Origin: Micromonospora cremea
GTDB taxonomy: Bacteria > Actinomycetota > Actinomycetes > Mycobacteriales > Micromonosporaceae
Assembly: GCF_900143515.1 (NCBI RefSeq)
Contig: NZ_FSQT01000002.1
Coordinates: 807,501 to 871,500 of the forward strand
DNA length: 64,000 bases
Reading direction: 5' to 3'
Part shown: positions 15,557 to 25,457 of the stretch, piece after piece
Layout: each line of letters opens with the position of its first letter
How positions within the stretch are numbered: the first letter of the stretch is position 1
Made by a program: the position numbers and the translations under genes
Notes under the pieces: generated by a model
Told to the model about the DNA's origin: nothing
Databases searched by the model: none
Seen by the model: only the letters and a program-made list of their open reading frames with translations

Positions 15557-16183
15557 TCAGTCGAAGATCGGGCCCTGCTCGCGGGTGCGCTTGATCTCGT
15601 AGAAGCCCGGGGTGCCGGCGACCAGCAGTACGCCGTCCCAGAGCCGGCCGGCCGCCGCACCCTTCGGCGCCGGCGTGATCACCGGACCGAAGAACGCGAC
15701 CTGGCCGCCGTCCGGGCCGGGTGCGTGGATCACCGGAGTGCCGACGTCCTGCCCGACCGGACGCATGCCGGCCTCGTGGCTGGCCCGCAGCGCCTCGTCG
15801 TACTCCGTGCTGTCGGCGGCATCGGCCAGCGCCGGGTCCAGGCCGGCGTCGGTCAGCGCGGCGACGTAGAGCTCCCGACCCCGCTCCTCCTTGCCGAGGT
15901 GGATCCGGGTGCCGAGCGCGGTGTAGAGCTTGCGGAGGACATCGCCGCCGTACCGCTGCTCGGCAGCGATGCAGACCCGCACCGGGCCCCAGGCGGTGCT
16001 CAGGAAGGTCTTGTATTCCTCGGGCAGCTCGTCTCGGCCGTCGTTGAGCACGGCCAGGCTCATCACGTGGAAGCGGATGTCCACGTCACGGACCTGCTCG
16101 ACCTCGAGCAGCCAGCGCGAGGTGATCCACGCCCACGGGCAGGCCGGGTCGAACCACATGTCCACGGCGACACGTTCGGTCAC
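15557..16183 (-). CDS. DsbA-like protein related to mycothiol-dependent Rv2466c
   Basis: The 208-residue thioredoxin-fold protein (DsbA/FrnE branch) matches the Rv2466c type: N-terminal VDMWFDPACPWAWITSRW, internal helical insertion, cis-Pro region GTPVI and tail IKRTREQGPIFD. Rv2466c is a mycothiol-dependent reductase with a CxxC site. Here the motif is CPWA, so only the first Cys (about residue 14) remains and a monothiol mechanism with mycothiol is more likely. It lies divergently from pepN exactly as in the recalled Rv2466c-Rv2467 arrangement. The predicted location is the cytoplasm. Confidence 0.85.
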   Translation of the reverse strand: MTERVAVDMWFDPACPWAWITSRWLLEVEQVRDVDIRFHVMSLAVLNDGRDELPEEYKTFLSTAWGPVRVCIAAEQRYGGDVLRKLYTALGTRIHLGKEERGRELYVAALTDAGLDPALADAADSTEYDEALRASHEAGMRPVGQDVGTPVIHAPGPDGGQVAFFGPVITPAPKGAAAGRLWDGVLLVAGTPGFYEIKRTREQGPIFD

Positions 16184-16395
16184 GGTGAGGTCCCTTCGCG
16201 ACAGGTGGCGCCGGCGATCCGGCGTCTACACGAATCTTCACCCCGGCTCGCGCCGGCCGGCACCCGAATCAGAGCGTGACCTCGGCCACCGCCGGCTGCC
16301 GGCACGTGGAAGACTCGGATCCGGACCGGCCGCCACGAGCGGTCGGCGGACGGGCGCCGCCGGGCGTACGGCGAGATGTGGGATGGAGACGAACA

Positions 16396-18954
16396 GTGCC
16401 GGGAGTGCGCAACCTGACGCAGGTCGAGGCGACCGAGCGGGCACGCCTGCTCGACGTGACGGGGTACGACATCAGTCTGGACCTGTCGAGCGCCGTGCTG
16501 GCGGCCGACGGCCGTACGTTCCGGTCGAGGACCGAGGTCCGATTCCGCTGCGCCGAGCCGGGCGCGAGCACGTTCATCGAGGTGGCCGCCGATGCGGTGC
16601 GTTCCGCCACGTTGAACGGCGCTCCGGTCGACCTGTCCGACTGGTCGGCCGAGAAGGGCCTGACCCTGTCCGGGCTGGACAGCGAGAACACCCTGGTGGT
16701 CGACGCCGACTTCGGCTACTCCAACAGCGGTCAGGGGCTGCACCGCACGGTCGACCCGGTGGACGGCGAGACGTACCTCTACAGCCAGTTCGAGACGGCC
16801 GACGCGCAGCGGGTGTTCGCGTGCTTCGACCAGCCGGACCTGAAGAGCGTGTACACCTGGCACGCCACCGTGCCGGCGCACTGGCGGTTGGTGTCCAACA
16901 TGCCGGTGCAGCGTGAGGAGCCGGCGGGTGAGGAGCTCAAGACCCTCCACTTCACCGAGTCGCCCCGGATGAGCACCTACATCACGGCGCTCTGCGCCGG
17001 GCCGTACCACGAGGTGCGCGACACCCACGACGGCATCGACCTGGGGGCGTTCTGCCGGGCGTCGATGGCGCCCTACCTCGACTCGGACGACCTGTTCCTG
17101 ATCACCAAGCAGGGCTTCGACTTCTTCCACGAGAAGTTCGGGGTGCGGTACCCCCTGCCGAAGTACGACCAGCTCTGGGTGCCCGACTTCAACGCCGGCG
17201 CGATGGAGAACTTCGGCTGCGTGACGCACGCCGAGTCGCACTACCTGTTCCGCTCGCAGGTCACCGACTTCGAGTACGAGCAGCGCGCCAACACGATCCT
17301 GCACGAGATGGCCCACATGTGGTTCGGTGACCTGGTCACCATGCGCTGGTGGAACGACCTGTGGCTGAACGAGTCGTTCGCCGAGTGGGCCAGCCACTGG
17401 TGCAACACCAACGCCACCCGGTTCACCGAGGCGTGGACGACGTTCCTGTCCATCCGGAAGAACTGGGGCTACCGGCAGGACCAGCTCTCCTCCACCCACC
17501 CGGTCTACACCGAGATGCCGGACATGGAGGCCGTGGAGGTCAACTTCGACGGCATCACCTACGCCAAGGGCGCGAGCGTGCTCAAGCAGCTCGTCGCGTA
17601 CGTGGGTGAGGAGCCGTTCGTGGCCGGGCTGCGGGCGTACTTCGGCAAGCACGCCTGGGGCAACGCCACCTTCGACGACCTGCTCACCGAGCTGGAGGCG
17701 GCCTCGGGCCGGGAGCTGCGCAAGTTCGCCGCGCAGTGGCTGGAGACCGCGCAGGTCAACACGCTGCGGCCGGAGGTGACGATCGGCGCGGACGGCACGT
17801 ACCAGCAGGTCGTGGTCCGGCAGGAGGCACCGGCCGCGTACCCGACGCTACGGACGCACCGGATCGGCGTGGGCCTGTACGACCTGACCGACGGGCGGCT
17901 GGTCCGCCGCGAGCGGCACGAGGTGGACGTGACCGGCGAGCGGACCGACCTCGCCGAGCTGCGCGGCGTCCGGGCGGCCGACGTGCTGCTGCTCAACGAC
18001 GACGACCTGAGCTACACCAAGCTGCGACTCGACGACCGGTCGATGGCCACGGTCGTGCAGCACATCGGTGGCTTCGAGTCGTCGCTGGCCCGGGCGCTGT
18101 GCTGGACGGCGGCGTGGGACATGACCCGGGACGCCGAGCTGGCGGCCCGCGACTACGTGGCGCTGGTGATCAGTGGGCTGCCCACCGAGACCGACATCAA
18201 CCTGGTCACCGCCACCCTGCGGCAGGCGACCACCACGCTCACCCTGTACGCCGATCCCGCCTGGGCGCCGACCGGCTGGGCCGAGCTGGCCCGCACGGCG
18301 AGGGACGCGCTCGCGGCGGCCGAGTCGGGCAGCGGGTTCCAGCTGGCCTGGGCCCGGGCGTACGCCTCGGCGGCCCGCTCCGAGGAGGACCTGGCCACCC
18401 TGCGCGGTTGGCTGGACGGCTCCGGCGTGCCGGCCGGGCTGACCGTGGACACCGAGCTGCGGTGGACGGTGCTCGGTGCGCTGGTGGCCAACGGCGCGGC
18501 CGGCGCGGCCGAGATCGAGGCGGAGCTGGCCGGTGACCGCACCGCCAGCGGCGAGCGGGAGGCCGCGTACGCGCACGCGCTGGTGCCGACCGCGGAGAAC
18601 AAGACCGCCGTGTGGGCTCTGCTGACCGGTCCGGACGCGCTGCCCAACTGGCGGCACCGGGCGCTGTTGCAGGGGTTCGCCCACCCGGCGCAGGTGGAGC
18701 TGCTCGCCCCGTACCGGGAGCGGTACTTCGCGACGGTCGGCCAGGTGTGGGCCACCCGGGACAGCGAGCCGGCGCAGGAGTTCGCCCAGCTGGCGTACCC
18801 GACCTACCTGGTGGAGGACGACACGGTGGCGGCCACCGACGCGTGGCTGGCCGGCGACGGGCACCCCGCCCCGCTGCGCCGGCTGGTCGCCGAGGGCCGC
18901 GACGGCGTTCTGCGGGCGCTCAAGGCCCGCGCGAAGGACGCCCAGAGCGCCTGA
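16396..18954 (+). CDS. pepN: Aminopeptidase N (M1 family)
   Basis: PepN removes N-terminal residues from peptides in the cytoplasm. The 852-residue protein has the substrate-anchoring GAMENFG, the zinc-binding HEMAHMWFGD with the third ligand Glu in LWLNESFAEW, and the C-terminal ERAP1-like helical domain. The GTG at 16396 (VPGVRNLTQVEATERARLL) is preferred because it has a GGAG sequence 7-10 bases upstream and matches the family N-terminus; the extra 40 codons upstream look non-coding. It is transcribed divergently from the DsbA-like gene, and a clear terminator follows at 19078. Confidence 0.96.
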   Translation: MPGVRNLTQVEATERARLLDVTGYDISLDLSSAVLAADGRTFRSRTEVRFRCAEPGASTFIEVAADAVRSATLNGAPVDLSDWSAEKGLTLSGLDSENTLVVDADFGYSNSGQGLHRTVDPVDGETYLYSQFETADAQRVFACFDQPDLKSVYTWHATVPAHWRLVSNMPVQREEPAGEELKTLHFTESPRMSTYITALCAGPYHEVRDTHDGIDLGAFCRASMAPYLDSDDLFLITKQGFDFFHEKFGVRYPLPKYDQLWVPDFNAGAMENFGCVTHAESHYLFRSQVTDFEYEQRANTILHEMAHMWFGDLVTMRWWNDLWLNESFAEWASHWCNTNATRFTEAWTTFLSIRKNWGYRQDQLSSTHPVYTEMPDMEAVEVNFDGITYAKGASVLKQLVAYVGEEPFVAGLRAYFGKHAWGNATFDDLLTELEAASGRELRKFAAQWLETAQVNTLRPEVTIGADGTYQQVVVRQEAPAAYPTLRTHRIGVGLYDLTDGRLVRRERHEVDVTGERTDLAELRGVRAADVLLLNDDDLSYTKLRLDDRSMATVVQHIGGFESSLARALCWTAAWDMTRDAELAARDYVALVISGLPTETDINLVTATLRQATTTLTLYADPAWAPTGWAELARTARDALAAAESGSGFQLAWARAYASAARSEEDLATLRGWLDGSGVPAGLTVDTELRWTVLGALVANGAAGAAEIEAELAGDRTASGEREAAYAHALVPTAENKTAVWALLTGPDALPNWRHRALLQGFAHPAQVELLAPYRERYFATVGQVWATRDSEPAQEFAQLAYPTYLVEDDTVAATDAWLAGDGHPAPLRRLVAEGRDGVLRALKARAKDAQSA

Positions 18955-19077
18955 TCGGCCATACCCGAGCGAGGGGTCGGCGTGGGCGGGAAGCCCGCGC
19001 CGACCCTCGGCGACGTGCCCTGGCCCATGATGCTGGAGCCGGGCGCCTAGCCGCGTTGGATCAAGCCCGCACAGACC

Positions 19078-19111
19078 GAAGCCCGGCCCGCTTTTCAGCG
19101 GGCCGGGCTTC
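19078..19111. terminator. Strong terminator hairpin after pepN
   Basis: Perfect 14-base arms (19078-19091 and 19098-19111) around a TTTTCA loop, between convergent pepN and the DUF5130 gene. It is the clearest intrinsic-terminator shape in the window. Confidence 0.8.
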
Positions 19112-19127
19112 GTCGTACGAGTGGCTC

Positions 19128-19535
19128 TCAGCCCTTGCCGGCGTGGCTGGCGAGCTGGTCGAGGCCGTTGATGATGCCGCCGGCCAGGTCGCCGCCGCTG
19201 AACGCGCCCACCATGGAGAGCGCGGCCAGCTTGGCGTACGTGTCGGGGATGCGCTTGCGGGCGTGCCGTCCGGTGACGATCTCCAGCTGCCGCTGGTTGG
19301 GCGACACCGCGATCAGCACCGACCTGTCGGGGTTGGCGAGCTGGCGGTGCAGCCGCTGGGCGTGCTCCCGGACCGGCTCGTCGAGGCCGCCGACGAAGAC
19401 CGAGAAGACCAGGCCGGTGCCCTGGTCGGCCAGGCGCAGCGCCTCGTCGATGCGCAGCAACTGGCGGGTCGAGAACGGCCCGTCCAGCACCTCGGGCGGG
19501 TTTTCCGTCCTGGTCTGCTCCTCACCAACGGTCAC
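19128..19535 (-). CDS. DUF5130 family protein (TPM-like)
   Basis: The 135-residue protein contains PEVLDGPFSTRQLLRIDEAL, GLVFSVFVGGLDEPVREHAQRL and RQLEIVTGRHARKRIPD, a pattern I associate with DUF5130, related to TPM domains. No signal peptide or membrane helix is seen. The GTG at 19535 is chosen because it has GGAGG 5 bases upstream, whereas an ATG further upstream does not. The gene then overlaps the end of the preceding ctaJ-like gene by 14 bases, indicating translational coupling. Function unknown; it sits next to pepN as in the recalled mycobacterial gene order. Confidence 0.75.
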   Translation of the reverse strand: MTVGEEQTRTENPPEVLDGPFSTRQLLRIDEALRLADQGTGLVFSVFVGGLDEPVREHAQRLHRQLANPDRSVLIAVSPNQRQLEIVTGRHARKRIPDTYAKLAALSMVGAFSGGDLAGGIINGLDQLASHAGKG

Positions 19536-19845
19536 TTGCGCCTCCGGTTCCACCGGCCGGCGCCTCAACGCTGGCCTGCTCAAGCTTGTGGCTGGTCAGC
19601 GCGGGCGCCTGCGCGCCCGCCGCCAGCGCGGTGCCGGCCGAGTCGGCCAGCTGCTCCGGGCGGCCAAGGAACCAGACCGGAGTGAAGTCGAAGGGCCGGC
19701 CCGGCCGGTAGCGCTTGGAGCCACCACCGCCGCCGGCGGCACCACCGCCGCGGCTACCGGCGTACGCCAGGCCGGCGATCACCAGCACCGCGGCCGCCGG
19801 GATGCCGACGAAGACCAGCAACGTCTCGGTAACAGACAATCCCAA
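19522..19845 (-). CDS. ctaJ: Probable aa3-type cytochrome oxidase subunit CtaJ
   Basis: The 107-residue protein has one N-terminal transmembrane helix (TLLVFVGIPAAAVLVIAGLAYAG), a Gly-rich linker and the block RYRPGRPFDFTPVWFLGRPEQ. I associate this with the small actinobacterial oxidase subunit CtaJ. If correct, it is an accessory subunit of the bcc-aa3 supercomplex in the cytoplasmic membrane. It overlaps the DUF5130 gene by 14 bases, forming a two-gene unit. An alternative is an uncharacterised membrane protein of the same length; the name rests on the RPGRPFxFxPVWF pattern alone. Confidence 0.6.
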   Translation of the reverse strand: MGLSVTETLLVFVGIPAAAVLVIAGLAYAGSRGGGAAGGGGGSKRYRPGRPFDFTPVWFLGRPEQLADSAGTALAAGAQAPALTSHKLEQASVEAPAGGTGGASDRW

Positions 19846-19893
19846 CGCCCCCAGGCGGAAGAAGGACCTCGAACAACCGGGTCGGTTGCACGA

Positions 19894-21357
19894 TCATGAT
19901 GGCGACCGGCCGACTCCGTCGCCATTCACGTTAGCGGAGTCGACCGCCCGCCAGATTGCGGGGTGCCGATCCCATCCGTCACTCAAGTTTTCGAGTTGCG
20001 CAGCGGCCGCGATGAGCCGCCCGTCGTCGCCGTACCGGCCGGTGAGCAGCACCCCGACGGGCAGACCGTCGGTGGTCGTGCCCAACGGCAGGGACACCGA
20101 GGGATCGCCGGTGACGTTGAAGATGGCGCAGTAGGGCGAGAACCGGCGTTGCCGGTCGAAATCGGCCGCCGGGTCACCGTCCGCGGTGAACCACCCGACG
20201 GGTGCCTGCGGTGCGGCCAGGGTGGGACAGAGCAGCAGGTCACAGCCGGCGGTGCGGCGGGCACCCAGGCGGACCTGGGCCTGCAACTCACCGAGGGTCG
20301 CGGCCAGGGTGCCGGCGGTGACCTCGGCGCCCCGGGCGCGTAGCAGCCGGGTCAGCGGCAGCAGCTCCGACTCCCGTGGTGGCGGCACCGGGGCCAGCGC
20401 CAGCACGTACCAGATGACTTCGAAGAGCGGCCACGCCTCCGGCCCGAGTGGCGCCGGCACCTCGACCATCTCGTGGCCGGCGGCGGTGAGCAGCGCGGCC
20501 GCCCGGTCCACGGCGGCCACGCAGTCGGGGTGCACCGGCTCGTCGGCGAGCATCGGGGTGGTGAACCGGCCGATCCGCAGCCGGCCGGGCTCGGCCCGGC
20601 GGGCGGCGGCCAGGTAACCGCCGGGCGGCGCGGCCGGCGGCAGGTACGGCTCACCGGGCACCGGCACGGCCATGACGTCGAGCAGCGCGGCGACGTCGGT
20701 GACGGTCCGTCCGAGCGGCCCGCTGGTGGGCAGGCCGAACGCGCCGGAGCCGAGCGGCCCGCCGGAGACCAGGCCACGGCTGGGCTTGTAGCCGACCAGG
20801 CCGCAGAGCGACGCCGGGATGCGCAGCGAGCCGCCGCCGTCGGAGCCCTGGGCGACCGGGACCAGCCCGGCCGCCACCGCCGCCGCCGCGCCGCCGCTGG
20901 ACCCGCCGGCGGTGTACGCGAGCTGCCACGGATTGCGGGCCGGTGGCGCGACCAGGCCCTCCGAGTAGAGCGAGCAGCCCAGCTCGGAGGTGGTCGTCTT
21001 GCCCAGGCTCACCAGGCCGGCGGCCTTGATGAACCGGACCACGTCGGCGTCGACCGGCGGGACGAAGTCGACGAAGGCGGCCGACCCGAAGGTGGTGCGG
21101 ACTCCGGCGGTGAGGGTGAGGTCCTTGATCGCGGTCGGTACGCCGTGCAGCGGGCCACGCCCCTCGGCGGGCACGGCGTCGGCGGCGCGGGCCGCCTCGC
21201 GGGCCAGGTCCGCAGTGACCGTCACGAAAGCGCCCACGGTGTCGCCGATCGCCGCCACCCGGTGCAGGTGGTGCTCGACCAGGTCGCCGCTGGACAGCTC
21301 GCCGCGGGCTATCGCGCCGGCCTGCTCCAACGCGGTCAGGTCGTGCATCTCGGCCAT
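19894..21357 (-). CDS. Amidase (amidase-signature family)
   Basis: A 487-residue amidase-signature hydrolase with the Ser-cisSer-Lys triad: Lys in TAIKDLT (about 79), Ser in the [16 protein letters not shown] loop (about 155) and the nucleophile Ser in [12 protein letters not shown] (about 178). The family includes GatA, urea-carboxylase partners and many nonspecific amidases; no GatB/GatC neighbours are present, so a catabolic amidase is more likely. The ATG at 21357 ([10 protein letters not shown]) is favoured; an alternative start lies 42 bases upstream. It sits downstream of the kynurenine operon on the same strand, separated by a palindromic repeat, and is probably an independent unit. 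Confidence 0.88.
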   Translation of the reverse strand: MAEMHDLTALEQAGAIARGELSSGDLVEHHLHRVAAIGDTVGAFVTVTADLAREAARAADAVPAEGRGPLHGVPTAIKDLTLTAGVRTTFGSAAFVDFVPPVDADVVRFIKAAGLVSLGKTTTSELGCSLYSEGLVAPPARNPWQLAYTAGGSSGGAAAAVAAGLVPVAQGSDGGGSLRIPASLCGLVGYKPSRGLVSGGPLGSGAFGLPTSGPLGRTVTDVAALLDVMAVPVPGEPYLPPAAPPGGYLAAARRAEPGRLRIGRFTTPMLADEPVHPDCVAAVDRAAALLTAAGHEMVEVPAPLGPEAWPLFEVIWYVLALAPVPPPRESELLPLTRLLRARGAEVTAGTLAATLGELQAQVRLGARRTAGCDLLLCPTLAAPQAPVGWFTADGDPAADFDRQRRFSPYCAIFNVTGDPSVSLPLGTTTDGLPVGVLLTGRYGDDGRLIAAAAQLENLSDGWDRHPAIWRAVDSANVNGDGVGRSPS

Positions 21358-21482
21358 GCCGTCATCCTGCCGGCCGCCGGGCTCCGGTGCACCCGTCACG
21401 CGCCGACGATCGGCAACCGGCCGCCGGCCGGTCCACCCTCGATTACTCCTTGGCTCTCACCGGACCGCTGACAGTCCCGCAT

Positions 21483-21573
21483 ACAGCCTTTGCTCTGCTT
21501 CAACGCACGCAACAGGGAACGTCCGATATCCGGACGGCCGGTGTTGCGTGGAGTGAAGCAGAGCAAAGGCTGT
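21483..21573. repeat. Palindromic repeat, family P1, copy A
   Basis: Arms 21483-21514 and 21542-21573 (32 bases, 3 mismatches) enclose a loop that itself contains CGTCCG/CGGACG. The arm core CTTTGCTCTGCTTCA and the CACGCAACA end recur in copy B at 52436-52506. It follows the last gene of the kynurenine operon and could act as its terminator. Confidence 0.85.
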
Positions 21574-21672
21574 CGAGGTGGTTGGGCAAGGCCGCACCCG
21601 CGGTGGGCGACCGCCGATGACCAGCATCGGGCCACGACGCGGAGGGTGAGCCGGCACGCAAGCCGACTGCGC

Positions 21673-22674
21673 TCAGCCGTGCAGGAAGCGCAGGGCGTTG
21701 GTGGCGAGGAGCTTGTGGCGCTGGTCGGGGGTGAGGAAGTCGGCCGCGTGGACCACCGCGCCGGCCGGCCGCTCACCCAGGGGGTACGGGTAGTCGCTGC
21801 CGACGAGCACCCGGTCCTCCCCCATCGTGTCGACCAGCAGCCGCAGCGCGGGCGGGGCGAAGACCACCGAGTCGACGCTGAACCGGTCGACGTAGCTGCT
21901 GGGCGGAGCTGCCGACGCGCCGCGGACCAGGTCGCCACGGCGGTGCCAGGCGTTGTCGGCGCGGCCGAGCCAGAAGGGGAAGCTGCCGCCGCCGTGCGCG
22001 AAGCAGATCCGCAACGTCTCCGGCACCCGGTCGAAGACGCCGCCCAGGATCATGGCCAGCACCGACAGGTGCGTCTCGGCGGGCATCCCGGTGAGCCAGC
22101 GGGCCATCCACCGGTCCAGCCGGGGGCCGCCCGGCATGTCCCACGGATGGACGAAGACCGGCGCGCCCGCCTCGGCGCAGTGCTGGAGGAAGGTGACCAC
22201 ACCGGCGTCGTCCAGGTCCCGGTCGCCGACGTGGTTGCCGATTTCCACGCCGACGTGCCCGGCGGCCAGGCAGCGGTCCAGTTCGGCGCAGGCGGCGTCC
22301 GGGTCCTGCAACGGCACCTGGCAGAACGGCACCAGCCGGTCGCCGCCGGCCGCGGTGACCTCCAGGGTCAGGTCGTTGAAGATCCGGGCGACCTTCACCG
22401 CCTGGTCGGCGGGGCGGTCGTAGCTGAAGAAGACCGGGGTCGGCGAGACGACCTGCACGTCCACGCCGTCCGCGTCCATGTCTGCCAGTCGGCTCGCCGC
22501 GTCCCAACACTCGGCGCCGACGGGGCGGAACTCCGACTCCCCCACCATGATCATCGCGGCCCGCTCGGAGTCGACCCGCAGCCAGGGCCAGCCGGACCCG
22601 CCGCACGCAGCGCCGAGGTCCGGCCATCCCTTCGGTACGACGTGCGTGTGCACGTCGACCACACCTGCGGGCAT
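21673..22674 (-). CDS. nbaD: 2-amino-3-carboxymuconate-6-semialdehyde decarboxylase (ACMSD)
   Basis: ACMSD diverts 2-amino-3-carboxymuconate semialdehyde to 2-aminomuconate semialdehyde. The 333-residue amidohydrolase-fold protein has the metal-binding VDVHTHVVP (HxH, residues about 9 and 11), a His in PVFVHPWDMPGG, CFAHGGGSFPFWLGR and the Asp of GSDYPYPLG. Length and motifs match ACMSD rather than other amidohydrolases, and the placement beside 3-hydroxyanthranilate dioxygenase supports this. Its ATG shares one base with the stop of that gene (TGATG), so translation is coupled. It is the last gene of the operon. Confidence 0.93.
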   Translation of the reverse strand: MPAGVVDVHTHVVPKGWPDLGAACGGSGWPWLRVDSERAAMIMVGESEFRPVGAECWDAASRLADMDADGVDVQVVSPTPVFFSYDRPADQAVKVARIFNDLTLEVTAAGGDRLVPFCQVPLQDPDAACAELDRCLAAGHVGVEIGNHVGDRDLDDAGVVTFLQHCAEAGAPVFVHPWDMPGGPRLDRWMARWLTGMPAETHLSVLAMILGGVFDRVPETLRICFAHGGGSFPFWLGRADNAWHRRGDLVRGASAAPPSSYVDRFSVDSVVFAPPALRLLVDTMGEDRVLVGSDYPYPLGERPAGAVVHAADFLTPDQRHKLLATNALRFLHG

Positions 22675-23198
22675 CAGCCCTTGCCCGGGTGCAGCGTGCC
22701 GCAGTTGGCGCAGGTGCGCGCGGCCTCATCGGCGTAGAACGCCTGGAACACCGGCGGCAGGTCGGCGGCGATGTCCCGGACCTGCAACTCCACCTCGTGG
22801 ACCTTGTGCCCGCACTCCGGGCAGTACCACTGGAACGTCTCCAGCGTGCCCTCCTCGCGGACCCGCTCGACCACGACACCGATCGAACCGGCCTCCGGCC
22901 GCTGCGGCGAGTGCGGGGTGTTCCGCGGCAGCATCCACATCTGGCCCTCGCGCACGTGCACCGTACGCGGCCCCTCGGGAGTCATCAGGTTGATGTGCAT
23001 GTTGCCCTTGACCTGGTAGAAGAACTCCTCGTACGGGTCCACGTGGAAGTCGGTGCGCTGGTTGGGCCCGCCCACCACCATCACGATGAAGTCGTCCCCG
23101 CCCGGGAACATCTCCTTGTTGCCGACCGGCGGCTTCAACAGGTGCTGGTTCTCCGCGATCCATCCCGGAAAACTGAACGGCTCGGCGATCTCACTCAC
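22674..23198 (-). CDS. nbaC: 3-hydroxyanthranilate 3,4-dioxygenase
   Basis: This non-haem Fe(II) cupin opens the ring of 3-hydroxyanthranilate. The 174-residue protein has the metal ligands in [18 protein letters not shown] (His and Glu) and the His of [12 protein letters not shown]-terminal rubredoxin-like iron site follows (CPECGH and [12 protein letters not shown]), as in bacterial enzymes. The start is the GTG at 23198, with GGAGG 8 bases upstream; it overlaps the stop of the Rid-family gene (GTGA). The longer open frame upstream belongs to another gene's shadow. Confidence 0.95.
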   Translation of the reverse strand: MSEIAEPFSFPGWIAENQHLLKPPVGNKEMFPGGDDFIVMVVGGPNQRTDFHVDPYEEFFYQVKGNMHINLMTPEGPRTVHVREGQMWMLPRNTPHSPQRPEAGSIGVVVERVREEGTLETFQWYCPECGHKVHEVELQVRDIAADLPPVFQAFYADEAARTCANCGTLHPGKG

Positions 23199-23617
23199 GA
23201 CTGACCTCCGGAGGGAAGAAGGGCCACGGCCTGAATCTCGATGAGCAGGTGCGGGTGGGGCAACTGGTGCACCGCCACCGTCGTGCGGGTCGGCCCGGAC
23301 GCGTCGAAGAACTCGGCCCACACCTCGTTGTAACCACCGAAGTCGTTCATGTTGACCAGGTACGACGTCACCTGGACGAGGTCGGTCAGGTCGGCACCGA
23401 CCGAGCGCAGCAGATCCCGGACGTTCCCGATGACCGCCCGCGTCTGCGCCCGGATGTCGAGGTTCGTCGTCCCGAACTCGTCCACCTCGACACCGGCGAA
23501 CGTGTTGTCCGCCCGCCGCGAGGACGTACCGGAGACGAAGACGAACCCGCCCGCGACCTTGACGTGCGGAAACGCCCCCCGCGGCGTGGCCTTCCCGGCC
23601 ACCACGCGCGCGGTCAT
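23195..23617 (-). CDS. Rid-family protein, probable 2-aminomuconate deaminase
   Basis: A 140-residue YjgF/Rid protein: [41 protein letters not shown], then [23 protein letters not shown], where TRTTV carries the conserved ligand-binding Arg. General RidA proteins hydrolyse reactive enamines. The position between the decarboxylase and dioxygenase genes of this pathway suggests the NbaF/AmnD role of deaminating 2-aminomuconate to 2-oxo-3-hexenedioate. It is coupled on both sides by ATGA/GTGA overlaps. A generic RidA activity cannot be excluded from sequence. Confidence 0.85.
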   Translation of the reverse strand: MTARVVAGKATPRGAFPHVKVAGGFVFVSGTSSRRADNTFAGVEVDEFGTTNLDIRAQTRAVIGNVRDLLRSVGADLTDLVQVTSYLVNMNDFGGYNEVWAEFFDASGPTRTTVAVHQLPHPHLLIEIQAVALLPSGGQS

Positions 23618-24387
23618 GAGGAAGACCGCAGCGACGCCGTGCCGAGCTTCTCCACGACCGCACGGACATGGGCGCCCGGACGGAGCGGGACGGCCGCCGT
23701 GGCGGCGCCGGCCAGGAAGACCCACCCGGACTCCAGGCGTACGCCGTGCCGGCCGGCCAGCCGGATGCCCTCGTCGAGTGCCCGGCGCGGATCGCCGAGG
23801 ATCGCCGCCGTCGAGCCGACCTGAACCACCCGCCCGTCGACCTCCAGCAACACGCCGAGGTTGTCCAGCCCGGCCGGCACCGGCGACCAGGGCCCGATCA
23901 CGAACGCGGCGGCCGAGGTGTTGTCGGCGATCACGTCCGGCAGGGAGAACCGGAAGTCGGCGTACCGGGAGTCGATCAGCTCGATCGCCGGAGCGACCGC
24001 GCGCACCGCCGAGGCGAAGTCGCCGACCGGCTCGCCCGGCTCGGGCAGCCGGTCCAGCAGGAACGCCACCTCCGGCTCGACCCGGGGGTGGATGTACGCG
24101 GCCCGGTCGACGGCGCCGCCGTCGGGCACCCGCATCGCGTCGGTGAGCCGCCCCCAGATCACCTCGTCCACGCCGACCTGGGCCATCTTCGCCTTGCTGG
24201 TCAGGCCCATCTTCAGCCCGACCAGCCGCTCGCCCCGGTCCAGCCGGCGCTGCACCAGCGCCGCCTGCACGCCGTACGCGGTCGGCACGTCCAGCCCCAC
24301 CTCGGCGGCGAGCTGCGGAATGGCGGTGGCGGTGTCGGCCGCCGTGCCCAGCTTCGCGGCAACGCCCGCGGTGTCCACGCCGATCAT
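23614..24387 (-). CDS. 2-oxo-3-hexenedioate (4-oxalocrotonate) decarboxylase
   Basis: A 257-residue member of the hydratase/decarboxylase family (FAH-like fold) with [28 protein letters not shown] (metal-binding Glu residues) and [25 protein letters not shown]. In meta-cleavage routes it decarboxylates 2-oxo-3-hexenedioate to 2-oxopent-4-enoate. Its paralogue at 26380 belongs to the same fold; assigning this one as decarboxylase and that one as hydratase follows pathway order and similarity and could be reversed. It overlaps both neighbours by 4 bases (ATGA). Confidence 0.85.
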   Translation of the reverse strand: MIGVDTAGVAAKLGTAADTATAIPQLAAEVGLDVPTAYGVQAALVQRRLDRGERLVGLKMGLTSKAKMAQVGVDEVIWGRLTDAMRVPDGGAVDRAAYIHPRVEPEVAFLLDRLPEPGEPVGDFASAVRAVAPAIELIDSRYADFRFSLPDVIADNTSAAAFVIGPWSPVPAGLDNLGVLLEVDGRVVQVGSTAAILGDPRRALDEGIRLAGRHGVRLESGWVFLAGAATAAVPLRPGAHVRAVVEKLGTASLRSSS

Positions 24388-25457
24388 CGGGCGGTCTCCT
24401 CCTCACGCTTACCGGCCAGGTCCAGCGCCACGTCCACGATCATGTCCTCCTGGCCGCCGACCATCCGGCGCCGGCCCAGCTCGACCAGGATGGAGCGGAC
24501 GTCCACCCCGTACTTCGCCGAGGCCCGCTCGGCGTGCCGCAGGAAGCTGGAGTAGACCCCGGCGTACCCCAGGGAGAGCGTCTCCCGGTCGACCTGGACC
24601 GGCCGGTCCTGCAACGGGCGGACCAGGTCGTCGGCCGCGTCCATCAGCGCGAACACGTCGCAGCCGTGCTTCCAGCCGTGCAGCTCGGCGACCGCGACAA
24701 AAACCTCCAGCGGCGCGTTGCCGGCGCCCGCGCCCATGCCGGCCAGCGAGGCGTCCACGCGCACGGTCCGGCCGTGCGCCGCGTCGGCGCCGGCCGGTGC
24801 GGACCCGGTGACCCGGCCGTGTTCGACGGCCAGCACACTGTTGGCCACCCCGAGGGACAGGTTGTGGTGGGCGTGGATGCCGATCTGCGTCTCCGGCTCC
24901 AGCACCTGCCGGTACGCGTCGACCCGCTGCGCCACGTCGGACATCAGCAGCCGGCCCCCGGAGTCGGTGACGTAGACGCAGTGCGCCCCGTACGACTCCA
25001 TGAGCTTGGCCTGCCCGGCCAGCCCGGCCGGGTCGTTCATGTGCGACATCATCAGGAACCCGGCCACGTCCATGCCGTTCTCCCGCGCCCAGGAGATGTG
25101 CTGGGCGGAGATGTCCGCCTCCGTGCAGTGGGTGGCGATGCGGACGCTCGTCACCCCGAGCGCCTTCGCCGCCTTCAGGTCGGCGATGGTGCCGATGCCC
25201 GGCAGCAGCAGGGTGGTCAGCTTCGCCGTGGTCAGCACCTCGGCGGCGGCGGAGATCCACTCGGCGTCGCTGGCCGCGCCGTGGCCGTAGTTGACGCTGG
25301 ACCCGGCGAGCCCGTCGCCGTGCGCCACCTCGATCGCGGCCACCCCGGCGGCGTCCAGCGCCGCGGCGATGGTGCGCACCTGGTCGACCGTGTACCGGTG
25401 GGCGATGGCGTGCATGCCGTCGCGCAGCGTCACGTCCTGGATGTAGAGCTCGGTCAC
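24384..25457 (-). CDS. 4-hydroxy-2-oxovalerate aldolase
   Basis: The 357-residue DmpG-type enzyme splits 4-hydroxy-2-oxovalerate into pyruvate and acetaldehyde. The TIM-barrel motifs are [17 protein letters not shown] (catalytic Arg/Asp/His), the divalent-metal site [16 protein letters not shown], and [17 protein letters not shown]. The start is a GTG at 25457 overlapping the stop of the acetaldehyde dehydrogenase gene by 4 bases. DmpG and DmpF form a complex that channels acetaldehyde, so the adjacency is functionally meaningful. Confidence 0.95.
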   Translation of the reverse strand: MTELYIQDVTLRDGMHAIAHRYTVDQVRTIAAALDAAGVAAIEVAHGDGLAGSSVNYGHGAASDAEWISAAAEVLTTAKLTTLLLPGIGTIADLKAAKALGVTSVRIATHCTEADISAQHISWARENGMDVAGFLMMSHMNDPAGLAGQAKLMESYGAHCVYVTDSGGRLLMSDVAQRVDAYRQVLEPETQIGIHAHHNLSLGVANSVLAVEHGRVTGSAPAGADAAHGRTVRVDASLAGMGAGAGNAPLEVFVAVAELHGWKHGCDVFALMDAADDLVRPLQDRPVQVDRETLSLGYAGVYSSFLRHAERASAKYGVDVRSILVELGRRRMVGGQEDMIVDVALDLAGKREEETAR

